A stretch of 35,627 nt of DNA from Candidatus Nitrosopumilus sp. (GTDB taxonomy: Archaea > Thermoproteota > Nitrososphaeria > Nitrososphaerales > Nitrosopumilaceae): positions 1 through 35,627 of the forward strand of contig REGJ01000010.1 of the NCBI GenBank assembly GCA_003702525.1, written 5' to 3'. The position numbers were made by a program, and so were the translations under genes. Below, piece after piece: positions 24,179 to 33,085 of this stretch; the first letter of the stretch is position 1; every line of letters begins with the position of its first letter. Below the pieces are notes generated by a model, which worked only from the letters and a program-made list of their open reading frames with translations, was not told where the DNA came from and did no database searches.

Positions 24179-25675
24179 TCAATCCAGTTTATTTTTCCAA
24201 GTTGCGCTGCTTGTGTTATCGTTTTGAACTCTGTTCTTAAAGTATTCAGAATGAATAATGGCTGCAGCTAAAGCAGCTTCACTCTTGTCTTCTTTTTCTT
24301 TCTTAAGATCTTCAGATAGTTTATCAATCATGCCATAACGTTTCAAAAAGTCAGTTGAGAGTTCTCCATTTTTGTATTCTTCAGAGTTTAGAATTGTTTT
24401 GTAAAGGGGGATTGATGTTTCAACACCTTGAACATACATGTCATTTAATGCAGTAAGCATTCTAGTTCTAGATTCTTCAAATGTTGGTCCCCATGTACAG
24501 AGTTTTGCCATCAATGAATCGTAAAATGGAGATACTGTACATCCAGGATATAGATAAGTGTCACATCTAACATTTGGTCCTGCAGGAATTGTTACATCTG
24601 GAACAGGTCCGGTTGAAGGCGCAAAGTCCAAAAATGTATCTTCAGCATTGATTCTACATTCAATTGCATAACCATTCATCTTTAGATCTTTTTGTTTGAA
24701 TGGGAGGGGTTCGCCATTTGCGATATCAATTTGTAATTTGACAAAGTCTAATCCTGAAACCATTTCACTGATAGGATGTTCTACTTGGAGTCTTGCATTA
24801 ATCTCAATAAAATAAAATTCACCATTATCTGCTCTAAGGAATTCGGCAGTACCAAGGTTAGTATAATTTACAGCTTCTGCCGCTTTAACAACTAATTCAC
24901 CAATCTCTTCTCTTTTTGCGTCATCTACAACAGGAGAAGGGGTTTGTTCAATTAGTTTTTGATTTCTTCTTTGAATAGAGCATTCTCTTTCAAAGAGATG
25001 TACAGCATTACCATGATGATCTCTACACATTTGATATTCAATGTGTCTAGTTTTTTCTAGGAATTTTTCAACAATAATGGCAGATTTTCCTACAGCAGCA
25101 ATAGACTCAGAGGTTACTGTTTCAAAGCCTTCTTGTAGTTCTTTATCATTAGTAACTAATCTAATTCCACGACCTCCACCACCATAAACGGATTTCAAGA
25201 GTACAGGATAACCAATTTCATTTGCAATTTTTTCTGCTTCGTCTGCGGTATCTACTAATCCAGGACTTCCAGGTACTGTTGGAACTTGAGCCTTTAGCAT
25301 TGCTGCTTTACATTCCATCTTATCACCACATAGATTCATGGAGTCAGCAGATGGGCCAATGAAATTAATTTTATTTTTTTCACATAATCTTGCAAAGTCA
25401 TCGTTTTCAGAAAGGAAGCCATAACCTGGATGTATAGCATCTGCACCAGATGACAACATCACTTCAAGAATTTTTTCTTGATTAAGATAAGATTTTGCTG
25501 GAGCTGCTTCTCCAATGTGGTAAGATTCATCAGCTTTCTTTACATGTAAAGAATTGTAATCTTCATCAGAGTATACTGCAACAGTCTTGATGCCTAATGC
25601 ATTACATGTTCTAATTACTCTGAGAGCAATTTCTCCTCTGTTTGCGATAAGTACTTTCTCAATCATTTTAATCAC
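24179..25675 (-). CDS. Biotin carboxylase subunit of acetyl/propionyl-CoA carboxylase
   Basis: 498 residues. ATP-grasp enzyme that carboxylates biotin with bicarbonate. Markers: MIEKVLIANRGEIALRVIRT (N-terminal), the Gly-rich loop YGGGGRGIRLV, RHIEYQMCRD, ECSIQRRNQKLIEQTPSP and EINARLQVEHPISEMV with the catalytic Arg and Glu. A Lys/Glu-rich tail of roughly 50 residues follows the core. ATG 25675 overlaps the upstream stop (ATGA); M four codons in (25666) is a second option. Second gene of the operon. Confidence 0.96.
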   Translation of the reverse strand: MIKMIEKVLIANRGEIALRVIRTCNALGIKTVAVYSDEDYNSLHVKKADESYHIGEAAPAKSYLNQEKILEVMLSSGADAIHPGYGFLSENDDFARLCEKNKINFIGPSADSMNLCGDKMECKAAMLKAQVPTVPGSPGLVDTADEAEKIANEIGYPVLLKSVYGGGGRGIRLVTNDKELQEGFETVTSESIAAVGKSAIIVEKFLEKTRHIEYQMCRDHHGNAVHLFERECSIQRRNQKLIEQTPSPVVDDAKREEIGELVVKAAEAVNYTNLGTAEFLRADNGEFYFIEINARLQVEHPISEMVSGLDFVKLQIDIANGEPLPFKQKDLKMNGYAIECRINAEDTFLDFAPSTGPVPDVTIPAGPNVRCDTYLYPGCTVSPFYDSLMAKLCTWGPTFEESRTRMLTALNDMYVQGVETSIPLYKTILNSEEYKNGELSTDFLKRYGMIDKLSEDLKKEKEDKSEAALAAAIIHSEYFKNRVQNDNTSSATWKNKLD

Positions 25676-27219
25676 AAATTGATATTTCCATGTTTTCTAG
25701 GAAGTTGTTTTTCTCTTTTATTTGCAAGCATTTTGAGGGCTTTAATCAACATAGGTCTTGTTTCTGCAGGATCAATTACATTATCAACTGTTCCGTGTGA
25801 TGCTGCAACGTAAGGATTTTCGAATTTTTCTGTAAATTCATCAATCAATTTCTTCTTGAGTTCTTCAGGATTGTCTGCGTCTGCCAAGTCTTTTCTGTTC
25901 ATGATTTTTACAGCAGCTTCGCCACCTAGTACAGCACAACGTGCAGTTGGCCATGCATAATTAATGTCAGTTCTAAGGTTCTTACTTCCCATTGCAATGT
26001 ATGCACCACCATATGCCTTTCCAATTACAAGTGTAATTCTTGGAACGGTTGCTTCACAATATGCATAGAGCAATTTACTACCATGTCTAATGATACCATT
26101 ATGTTCTTGATTAGAACCTGGCATGTACCCAGGTGTATCTACTAAAGTAATGATTGGGATGTTAAATGCATCACAGAATCTAATGAAACGTGCAGATTTG
26201 TTTGATGAATCAATATCAAGTGCTCCTGCTAAATGCATTGGATTGTTTGCAATTATTCCAACTACTTGACCATCCATTCTAGCATAACCTACAACAATAT
26301 TTGGTGCAAATAGCTCATGGACTTCAAAGAATTCATGATTATCTACAATAGAATTGATAATTTCTTTCATATCATAAGGTTGTAATGGATTTTCTGGGAT
26401 AACATTAATGAGATTATTATCTAATCTGTTTGGATCATCATCAGTTGTTATTTTTGGTGGTTCTTCAGAATTGTTTTGGGGTATGTAAGAGATTAATTTC
26501 TTGATGTAGTCCATACATTCGTATTCGTTTTGTGCAACAAAATGTGCAACTCCACTTTTTGAACCATGTGTCATAGCTCCACCGAGATCATCCATTGAAA
26601 TTTCTTCACCTAAAACGGTCTTTACAACGTCAGGACCAGTAACAAACATTGATCCTGCCTTTTCTACCATTACGACAAAGTCGGTCATAGCTGGTGAATA
26701 CACTGAACCTCCTGCAGAAGGACCAATACTTGCTGTAATTTGAGGAACAACACCTGAAGCTAATTGATTATGATAAAAGATATCTGCAAATCCATCAAGA
26801 CTCATTATTCCTTCTTGAATTCTTGCACCACCAGAATCCATGATTCCTATAACTGGACATCCAGTTCTAACTGCATGATCCATTAGTTTAGTAATTTTTT
26901 TGGCACCCATTTGACTTAGAGTTCCACCAAGAACTGTGAAATCATAAGCAAATACGAAGATTTGTCTACCGTTAACATTTCCATAACCGCCAACTACACC
27001 ATCAGTAAAGAACTTCTTTTTCTGCATATCATATTCATGATAATGATGAGTTACCATTGGATCTATTTCGGTAAAACTACCCTCGTCTAACAGAAGATCG
27101 ATTCTTTCTCGGGCAGTTAGTTTTCCTTTATCATGCTGGGCTTTGATCCTATCCTGACCACCGCCTTGTTGAGAAGTTTTGTGTTTATTGTTATAATTTT
27201 CGAGTTTTTCTGAATGCAT
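25672..27219 (-). CDS. Carboxyltransferase subunit of acetyl/propionyl-CoA carboxylase
   Basis: 515 residues, crotonase-fold carboxyltransferase that moves CO2 from biotin to acetyl- or propionyl-CoA. Oxyanion-hole motifs GPSAGGSVYSPAMTDF and GKAYGGAYIAMGSKNL are present, with GGARIQEG near the N-terminus. The residue after GGAY is Ile; propionyl-specific enzymes such as PccB carry Asp here, and acetyl-accepting ones Ile, so the enzyme likely takes both. In archaea with the hydroxypropionate/hydroxybutyrate cycle one carboxylase does both steps. First gene of a three-gene operon with a TATA box at 27248-27255. Confidence 0.94.
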   Translation of the reverse strand: MHSEKLENYNNKHKTSQQGGGQDRIKAQHDKGKLTARERIDLLLDEGSFTEIDPMVTHHYHEYDMQKKKFFTDGVVGGYGNVNGRQIFVFAYDFTVLGGTLSQMGAKKITKLMDHAVRTGCPVIGIMDSGGARIQEGIMSLDGFADIFYHNQLASGVVPQITASIGPSAGGSVYSPAMTDFVVMVEKAGSMFVTGPDVVKTVLGEEISMDDLGGAMTHGSKSGVAHFVAQNEYECMDYIKKLISYIPQNNSEEPPKITTDDDPNRLDNNLINVIPENPLQPYDMKEIINSIVDNHEFFEVHELFAPNIVVGYARMDGQVVGIIANNPMHLAGALDIDSSNKSARFIRFCDAFNIPIITLVDTPGYMPGSNQEHNGIIRHGSKLLYAYCEATVPRITLVIGKAYGGAYIAMGSKNLRTDINYAWPTARCAVLGGEAAVKIMNRKDLADADNPEELKKKLIDEFTEKFENPYVAASHGTVDNVIDPAETRPMLIKALKMLANKREKQLPRKHGNINL

Positions 27220-27247
27220 GATAGTGATTTAGTCCAAAACTATTTCC

Positions 27248-27255
27248 TATATTAA
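27248..27255 (-). promoter_or_regulatory. TATA box of the CoA-carboxylase operon
   Basis: Minus-strand TTAATATA centred about 32 bases before ATG 27219; RNA start predicted about 5 bases before the ATG. Confidence 0.5.
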
Positions 27256-27325
27256 TTTAGTTTACAGAAATTTGTTTTTAAAAAATTAAGAAAATAACAG
27301 ACAAGTTTGGAAAAAAATTGGAAAA

Positions 27326-27637
27326 TTATGAGTTAATAATTGGGAATTTTTTGTTGGTTGCTTTTTGGTATGAATCAAAGGTGTTTTTTTGCTCACTGCA
27401 ATTTTTACACATACAAAATTGAGACACATTTGCTATATCACAGCTTTCCTGAAATTCACATTGTGGACATCCAGCAGGACCGCCACATACTATACACTGT
27501 AATTCATTGACTTCAGCACATTTTTCATGTTTTACTCCCAATCCTTTTGCCCAAAGACCAATTTCATTGATCTCAATTTTTTCATTACATACAATACAAG
27601 TTCCTGGGAACTTCATAGGAATTTTTCTCCAACTCAT
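27326..27637 (-). CDS. Cys-rich zinc-finger protein coupled to rfcL
   Basis: 103 residues with 12 Cys. An N-terminal CIVCNEKIEINEIGLWAKG...HEKC gives a C-x2-C / H-x2-C finger; the middle has CIVCGG, CPQC and a Cys pair before a CMCKNC. The spacing suggests two or three zinc sites. No known function. Its ATG overlaps the rfcL stop (ATGA), so it is probably co-translated with the clamp-loader subunit, and a role near DNA replication is suggested by context only. Expected cytosolic. Confidence 0.72.
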   Translation of the reverse strand: MSWRKIPMKFPGTCIVCNEKIEINEIGLWAKGLGVKHEKCAEVNELQCIVCGGPAGCPQCEFQESCDIANVSQFCMCKNCSEQKNTFDSYQKATNKKFPIINS

Positions 27638-28791
27638 TGTATCAATTCAATCTCCTTTTCAATAATATCACCAAACGTTTCTTCTAGTTCTAATTCCAAC
27701 GCATTATTTTTTATACAAAATAAAACAAAAGGCAATCCAAACGTAACAAATGCACTAGAAGACAAATGTAATTTTTTTGCCATAACAGAAGAAAGTGATT
27801 TTATTTTTGCACCATCCCAACGAATTCTGTTAAGTAAAGGCCATGAAAGGTTGTATTGTGCATATCTAACCCTATCATCATTATGATAAAGTTTGATCAA
27901 AATGTCATTAAGATATCGAAGTAATCTCCAATTTTGCGTTCTAACAATTTTTCCATACAACATATCAGCTTCAGAAATTATTTCTAAATATTTTGCAAAT
28001 GTTTCAGGATCTAAACTACTTGTAACAATGCTAGAGTAAAATGCATTAATTTTTTCTCTAGGATCAATTTGCATAGAATACAAAACACCTCTAGCTTCTT
28101 CAACAGATTTTGATTTGAAAAATGCATTAATTCCATCTTCAACATCAATATTTTCAAAGGTTGTTTCTGTTTGTGGATTAAATCCTGTAACCATTGATTG
28201 TGTTAAATTGATCATTGAACGTATGTCACCTCTAGATTTGTCAATTACTTTGATTAATGAACCAGGAGTAAGTTTTGCACTTTCTTTTTTCAGAATATTT
28301 TCCAAATAAACTCGAAGAAGACGTGGAGGAATTTTTTTGAAAGAAATTGTTTTAACAACTTTTTTAATATTTTTCATTTTATCAGAAGTGTCATCGTTTG
28401 CAGCAAGTATAATTGGAACAGTTGGTTCTTTTAGAATATCAACAAGTGCTGCAACACCACCATAGTCTCCACGACCATGAATTCCATCTACTTCATCAAC
28501 AAATATCATAGGAGTTCCAAGTACGCTCACATTTCCCAATACAGGAGTTAGAATCTCATTAATTCGAGATTTACTTCTGACATCACTAGCGTTTAATCCA
28601 ATCATATCGTAGCCAAATTGTTTGGCAACAAGAAATGCCATAGTTGTTTTTCCTATTCCAGGAGGGCCAACCAAGAGTAGAGGTTTTGTGCCTTTTTTCC
28701 ATTTGGCAAACCATTCCATGATTGCAGAACGGGATTCTTCATTTCCAACCATGTCAGAAATATTCTGAGGTCGGTATTTTTCAGACCACAT
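27634..28791 (-). CDS. rfcL: Replication factor C large subunit
   Basis: 385 residues from ATG 28791 (MWSEKYRPQNISDMVGNEE); a GTG at 28803 that overlaps the upstream stop (GTGA) is the alternative start and gives 389. AAA+ clamp-loader large subunit: Walker A GPPGIGKTT at about 42-50, Walker B MIFVDEVDGIHG and the sensor region NDDTSDKMKN. It loads PCNA on DNA with the small RFC subunit, which is not in this window. The archaeal large subunit lacks a small-subunit SRC motif, as here. Length is on the short side (usual 400-500). Middle gene of a three-gene operon. Confidence 0.93.
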   Translation of the reverse strand: MWSEKYRPQNISDMVGNEESRSAIMEWFAKWKKGTKPLLLVGPPGIGKTTMAFLVAKQFGYDMIGLNASDVRSKSRINEILTPVLGNVSVLGTPMIFVDEVDGIHGRGDYGGVAALVDILKEPTVPIILAANDDTSDKMKNIKKVVKTISFKKIPPRLLRVYLENILKKESAKLTPGSLIKVIDKSRGDIRSMINLTQSMVTGFNPQTETTFENIDVEDGINAFFKSKSVEEARGVLYSMQIDPREKINAFYSSIVTSSLDPETFAKYLEIISEADMLYGKIVRTQNWRLLRYLNDILIKLYHNDDRVRYAQYNLSWPLLNRIRWDGAKIKSLSSVMAKKLHLSSSAFVTFGLPFVLFCIKNNALELELEETFGDIIEKEIELIQ

Positions 28792-28799
28792 CAATTTTA

Positions 28800-29927
28800 T
28801 CACTTTCTTGGAAGATTTTTGTTCAAATCTGACCAGATATTTTCTTCTTGTAATTTCTTATACCAGAATTGGTTATAATGTTCTACAGTAAGAAATAGGA
28901 ACTCTAAAAATTTAGTATGTGAAAAATTATCAGGTAATTTTTCTAGAGCATCTCTTGCTTCTCTCAAATAGGATTCACTGTGTTTCATTGTTTCTTCAAA
29001 TCCACGTTTTGCATCATTCATCTTTAATGAATAAAATAATGGCCAAGAAGGAATTTTTGCAGCTTTATCCCTAATACTATCTTCAATTTCATTTCCACAT
29101 CCTACACATTCAGCAGCTTTTGCCATTCCAGTGTAAAAAATATCAGCTAAAGGTGCGCGATTCAGAGCCATGTTTCTACCGGCAGTTCCCATGACAGAAC
29201 GATATTTTTTGTAACTTTCAATTAATTCTTCTTCAGTAATTTCAGTAGGTTTTTCTTTTAATTTTGTATCAAGATATTGTCCAATTCTTGCTTGTTTAAA
29301 ACCCTCTTCAAATTCTTTCAAGACATCTTCACCACCTTTTGAAATTTTTTCTCTTGCAAGTTTCAAAATATACGGATTCATCAATTTGTAATCATCCAAG
29401 TATTCCAAATCTTCATCTTTGTCTACAATTCTATCCATTGGTTCACTAAGATCAATTGCAATAATGTGACCATCAACAATATCTTCTCTCATCGTAGTGT
29501 TTGGATCGTCTTTGAAATAATCGGTAGATGCATCAAAAAGACCATTAAAAACAGGAAATGTCATTTTGACAAAATTAGAATTTAAAATTCTAAGTACTCT
29601 ATCGTGTAAGGTGTCAAAATCTTGTAGTTTCAATTTTATAGGCTCAATTTCGGATGCATTCAGAATAATTTCAGTGGAGCCAACTTCTTCAGCGAATTTT
29701 TGTTGTGTGGTGTTTGGGGAGTCATCAGCATTAATTTGTTCAAACAAATTTTTTGCAAATCTTTGGGCAAATGTAGGGAACGAATCTTCAGCCTCTTGCT
29801 TATACTGATTAAATAATTTGAATCCCTTGGATTTGAATAAGCCCTGTTTGATGATTTGTTTTCCAGGTTTTGTTCCCATTAAAGCACTTTTACTAAAAAT
29901 TGATTCATCTTTTCCACTCACAATCAA
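28800..29927 (-). CDS. Uncharacterised conserved-looking protein upstream of rfcL
   Basis: 375 residues, no motif recognised. It is charged and helix-rich, with many Asp/Glu/Lys (for example VDKDEDLEYLDDYK), and has a single CVGC pair near residue 278 (AAECVGCGNE) that could bind a metal with other residues. No membrane helix or signal peptide. The start is TTG 29927 or GTG 29921: a TATA-like CATAAATAAC about 25 bases upstream fits either. It overlaps rfcL by four bases if that starts at GTG, so it is co-transcribed with the clamp loader. A replication or repair role is plausible from context but not shown. Confidence 0.72.
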   Translation of the reverse strand: MIVSGKDESIFSKSALMGTKPGKQIIKQGLFKSKGFKLFNQYKQEAEDSFPTFAQRFAKNLFEQINADDSPNTTQQKFAEEVGSTEIILNASEIEPIKLKLQDFDTLHDRVLRILNSNFVKMTFPVFNGLFDASTDYFKDDPNTTMREDIVDGHIIAIDLSEPMDRIVDKDEDLEYLDDYKLMNPYILKLAREKISKGGEDVLKEFEEGFKQARIGQYLDTKLKEKPTEITEEELIESYKKYRSVMGTAGRNMALNRAPLADIFYTGMAKAAECVGCGNEIEDSIRDKAAKIPSWPLFYSLKMNDAKRGFEETMKHSESYLREARDALEKLPDNFSHTKFLEFLFLTVEHYNQFWYKKLQEENIWSDLNKNLPRK

Positions 29928-29997
29928 AATTCAATGTGTTGTTATTTATGCTTTCAAAACAAAAATTTTCTTCACTTAAATTACGAATCAAAAAATA

Positions 29998-30804
29998 TTG
30001 TTTGTGGAAGTTATCGAGATTCTTCGTGAAGTTTCTAACAAAATTTATGAAAATGTAAAAGATCTTGCAGGAACTGAACATGCTGCAGGTGACTTTGGAA
30101 GAGGAGCAGGTGGAGATATTTCAAGAAACATAGACATTATTGCTGAAAAAACAGTACTGGATTTCTTAAAAGAGATTAATTTTCCATGTGTAGTTTTAGG
30201 AGAAGAATGTGGCAGAGTTGAATTATCAAATGAACCAAAAGGGTTTGTAATCATGGATGCAATTGATGGTTCTGCAAATGCAGTGAGAGGAGTTCCTTTC
30301 TTTTGTAGTTCATTAGCTTTTGCAACAGAAAACAAACTTAGTTCCATCACGGATGGAGTTATCACAAATCTACATAATGGCGAAATGTACTGGGCATCAA
30401 AAGACAAGGGTTCGTATTTTAATCAAGAACAAATGAAAGTACAAAGTAAAGATCCAATTTACAAAATTGTTGGAATTAACACATCAGGTGCATCAACTGA
30501 ATTGATGAAAAAACTTCACCCCATATTTGAAAATCATAATCATACAAGACATTTTGGTGCTAACGCGCTTGAAATGGCATTATTTGCAAGGGGGTTAATG
30601 GATATTTTCATAGATTTACGGGATAAAATCAGGATTCAAGATATTGCAGCTGGTTATTTGATTGTCAAAGAAGCTGGGGGACTATTGTTAGATGCAAATC
30701 TAAATCCATTAGATGCAGATCTCAGTTACGATACAAGAGTTTCTTTCATTGCAGCTGCAAATCAGAAAATTCTTGATGAAATAATGTCACAGATCAGTGA
30801 ATAA
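29998..30804 (+). CDS. Inositol monophosphatase / fructose-1,6-bisphosphatase family protein
   Basis: 268 residues. Mg-dependent phosphatase of the IMPase superfamily; archaeal members often hydrolyse both inositol-1-phosphate and fructose-1,6-bisphosphate. Metal-binding motifs: GEE at 68-70 and DAIDGS at 87-92 (usual DPIDGT), with the third Asp in IRIQDIAAGYLIVKEAGG. Pro to Ala in the second motif is a small change. Start: TTG 29998 is the first codon of the frame; GTG 30004 is an alternative. The divergent gene is the rfcL-operon leader, and the two promoters share a gap of 70 bases. Confidence 0.9.
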   Translation: MFVEVIEILREVSNKIYENVKDLAGTEHAAGDFGRGAGGDISRNIDIIAEKTVLDFLKEINFPCVVLGEECGRVELSNEPKGFVIMDAIDGSANAVRGVPFFCSSLAFATENKLSSITDGVITNLHNGEMYWASKDKGSYFNQEQMKVQSKDPIYKIVGINTSGASTELMKKLHPIFENHNHTRHFGANALEMALFARGLMDIFIDLRDKIRIQDIAAGYLIVKEAGGLLLDANLNPLDADLSYDTRVSFIAAANQKILDEIMSQISE

Positions 30805-30889
30805 AATTTCAATTTTTCGTTGAGAAATTAATTTTTTCATCAAGTTTAACAGAAATATATTTATCCAAAGTAGCGAAAAAACTTGTGGT

Positions 30890-31732
30890 ATGGTTAGTGA
30901 GACAAAGGCCAAGGTCATTTACAGAGAATTGTTAAAAGAAGATCTTGTGATTATTAGATTACTTCCAGAAGGAGGAATGCCAGAATACAAAACAGGTCAA
31001 TTTTTGACAATAGGTGTTCCAATACCAGCAGAAAAAAAGATTGTAAGAAGAGCATATTCAATTGCATCACATGCAGAAAATAGAGATTATTTTGAATTTG
31101 TAATTAGATGGGTGAGAAAACCACTTCCAGGTAGAGTTACCACAGAATTATTCTATTCAAGTGTAGGTGATGAAGTTTGGTTAGGAGATCCTAGTGGAAC
31201 TGCATTGCAAATTAGTGATGTATTACCAAACGGACAAGAAGATAAAAGAAGAGTTGTTTGTGTTGGCGGAGGTACAGGTATTGCACCATTTGTTGCATTT
31301 GCAAAACATTTCCATGACACAAATGACAAAAGAGAAGTCGTTGTTTTACATGGTGCCAGTTATGTTGATGAATTAAGTTACAAACGTCTCTTTACAGACT
31401 TGGAGAATGAAAGTGAAAAACGAGGAAGAGATCAATGGAATTTTAGATATAGGGCAGCAATAAGTAGACCAAAAGAATTTTTCAATAGATCATGGAATGG
31501 TCATGTAGGCAGAGTTGAATCATTCTTTACACCTGATAAAAAAACAGGGATGTCACCTGTAGAAGAGATGGTGGGAGAAAAGATCACTCCTGAAAATACT
31601 ATCATCTACATTTGTGGTTACCAAGGCACCATTGATGGTGTAATTGATTCTCTAGGACCACAAGGATTTGTTACAGAACATGAAAAGAAGCCAGACGGAA
31701 GCTTTGGCATCAAGTTTGAATCCTACGGATAG
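30890..31732 (+). CDS. Ferredoxin-NADP reductase-like flavoprotein
   Basis: 280 residues. FAD domain with RRAYSIAS (53-60), the FAD-binding R-x-Y-S motif, and an NAD(P) domain with GGGTGIAPF (127-134) and a C-terminal YICGYQGTIDGV that resembles the YVCGP nucleotide-binding loop. Members move electrons between NAD(P)H and ferredoxin, thioredoxin or flavodoxin. The segment from about 175 to 215 contains a basic, Glu-rich insertion (SEKRGRDQWNFRYRAA). The electron carrier partner is not identified here. Single gene; ATG 30890. Confidence 0.88.
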   Translation: MVSETKAKVIYRELLKEDLVIIRLLPEGGMPEYKTGQFLTIGVPIPAEKKIVRRAYSIASHAENRDYFEFVIRWVRKPLPGRVTTELFYSSVGDEVWLGDPSGTALQISDVLPNGQEDKRRVVCVGGGTGIAPFVAFAKHFHDTNDKREVVVLHGASYVDELSYKRLFTDLENESEKRGRDQWNFRYRAAISRPKEFFNRSWNGHVGRVESFFTPDKKTGMSPVEEMVGEKITPENTIIYICGYQGTIDGVIDSLGPQGFVTEHEKKPDGSFGIKFESYG

Positions 31733-31793
31733 AAAACAAAAATTCAAGTTTTATTTTAAGATCGATTACCACCATGCTAACAGCACCTGTGGA

Positions 31794-31801
31794 TTTTTAT
31801 A
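31794..31801 (+). promoter_or_regulatory. TATA box of the DUF1059-like gene
   Basis: TTTTTATA centred about 26 bases before ATG 31824, which makes the transcript leaderless. Confidence 0.55.
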
Positions 31802-31823
31802 GTAAGACTTTTTGTTCAAAAGT

Positions 31824-31991
31824 ATGACAGAACTCAAGTGTAGAGATTATGGTTTTGAATGTGATTTTGTAGCTGATGGAGAGACAGAACAAGTCATTGA
31901 GAACTTCAGAAATCACACTGAAGAGGAACATGGAATAGATTATTCTAAAGAAGCAATTATGCAGTTTCTATTGAGAAAACAAGGTCTTTAA
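31824..31991 (+). CDS. DUF1059-like small protein
   Basis: 55 residues from ATG 31824 to TAA 31991. LKCRDYGFECDFVADGETEQ followed by a HTEEEHGID segment matches the short DUF1059 family (CKDYGF-x-CDF... then H...EHG). Two Cys and two His suggest a metal site. Function unknown. It has its own TATA box. It converges with the hemA homologue, whose stop is five bases from this gene's stop. Too short for many gene finders. Confidence 0.75.
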   Translation: MTELKCRDYGFECDFVADGETEQVIENFRNHTEEEHGIDYSKEAIMQFLLRKQGL

Positions 31992-31996
31992 GAAAA

Positions 31997-33073
31997 TTAA
32001 TTTTCTAATTTTTGCATTCTAACTGACAATATAGGAAGTTCTTTGTCTATGATTTTTTCTACTGCAGGAACAATACCTTTTCTAGCTTTAACACTTTCTT
32101 CATAGAGTTCAGCAATTTGATCTCTAAACAATAATTTGATTCCTGGAAGAGAGGTAATATCTTCGTTAACAGCTCTTGGTTCTGAAATATCCATGATGAG
32201 AGTACCTTTCTTCTTTTCTTCCATAACTAGTCTAATTCTTTCATGAGTGATTATGAAATAATCTGCAGTTGTTGCAACAAATACAATATCATACTTGTCT
32301 AAACCTACCAATGCAGCATCAAAATCGACAGGAGTTCCACCTACAACAGTTGAAAAACCTGTAGCCCTATCAAGAGTTCTGCTAGCGACATCATAAGGAA
32401 CTTCTTTCTTGTTGAGAGTCTTTGCAACTTGTGCTGCAGATTCGCCAGTTCCCATTAACAATACCTTCTTTTTAGCATCCAAACCAGCTTTTTCATCTAC
32501 CAATTTTACTGCAATATCACCTAGAGAGACAACATCTTTTTCAATTCCAGTAGCATCTCTCATTTTTGTGGCTAGTCGAATAACACTTTCAAATAATTTG
32601 TTCAAAATCTTGCCAGAAGTTCCTGCTTGTTTTGCTTTTTCAAGAGATTGAACGATTTCATCATATACTTCTCTTTTGCCAACAACAAAAGAATCAAGTC
32701 CTGCAGCTAAACGTAGTAAATGAAGATAGACATCATTGCCTTTGTAGACCTCAATTGTTTGATCAAAATGATCAATATCAATTTGTTCTAATGAAGATAG
32801 TGAAACCCAAGTATCTTTAACTTGGTTTAAGATAAGACCTTTTGCTTCATCTCTTCTTGCATCAGGAGAATCATCTTCTTCAACATTACTTACTGTAAAG
32901 ATTTCAACTCTACTTGCAGTTTGAATAATTATGCATTCATCAACACCAGGAATTTTTTTGAATTCTTCACATGCAGCAGAAACATCTTTGAATTCAAATT
33001 TTGATAAAGAGTGAATTGGTACATTTTTGAAAGTCACTCGTGCATTCATTACATCAAAACTTACGTTACCCAA
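31997..33073 (-). CDS. hemA: Glutamyl-tRNA reductase homologue lacking the catalytic cysteine
   Basis: 358 residues, shorter than usual (about 400-420). Glutamyl-tRNA reductase makes glutamate-1-semialdehyde, the first step to tetrapyrroles. The fold is recognisable: AGLDSFVVGKREVYDEIV, KKVLLMGTGESAAQVAKTL (NADPH site), VASRT, LIMDISEPRAVNED and KARKGIVPAVEKIID. But the active-site motif, normally S-T-C-N-R, reads QTASR at 51-55: Ala53 replaces the catalytic Cys and Ser54 the Asn. Also Lys replaces Glu in the canonical GE motif. Cys35 and Cys47 are the nearest other cysteines. The TTG 33073 start is supported by GAGG about 10 bases upstream. Second gene of an operon. Confidence 0.85.
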   Translation of the reverse strand: MGNVSFDVMNARVTFKNVPIHSLSKFEFKDVSAACEEFKKIPGVDECIIIQTASRVEIFTVSNVEEDDSPDARRDEAKGLILNQVKDTWVSLSSLEQIDIDHFDQTIEVYKGNDVYLHLLRLAAGLDSFVVGKREVYDEIVQSLEKAKQAGTSGKILNKLFESVIRLATKMRDATGIEKDVVSLGDIAVKLVDEKAGLDAKKKVLLMGTGESAAQVAKTLNKKEVPYDVASRTLDRATGFSTVVGGTPVDFDAALVGLDKYDIVFVATTADYFIITHERIRLVMEEKKKGTLIMDISEPRAVNEDITSLPGIKLLFRDQIAELYEESVKARKGIVPAVEKIIDKELPILSVRMQKLEN

Positions 33074-33085
33074 AACACATCATCC

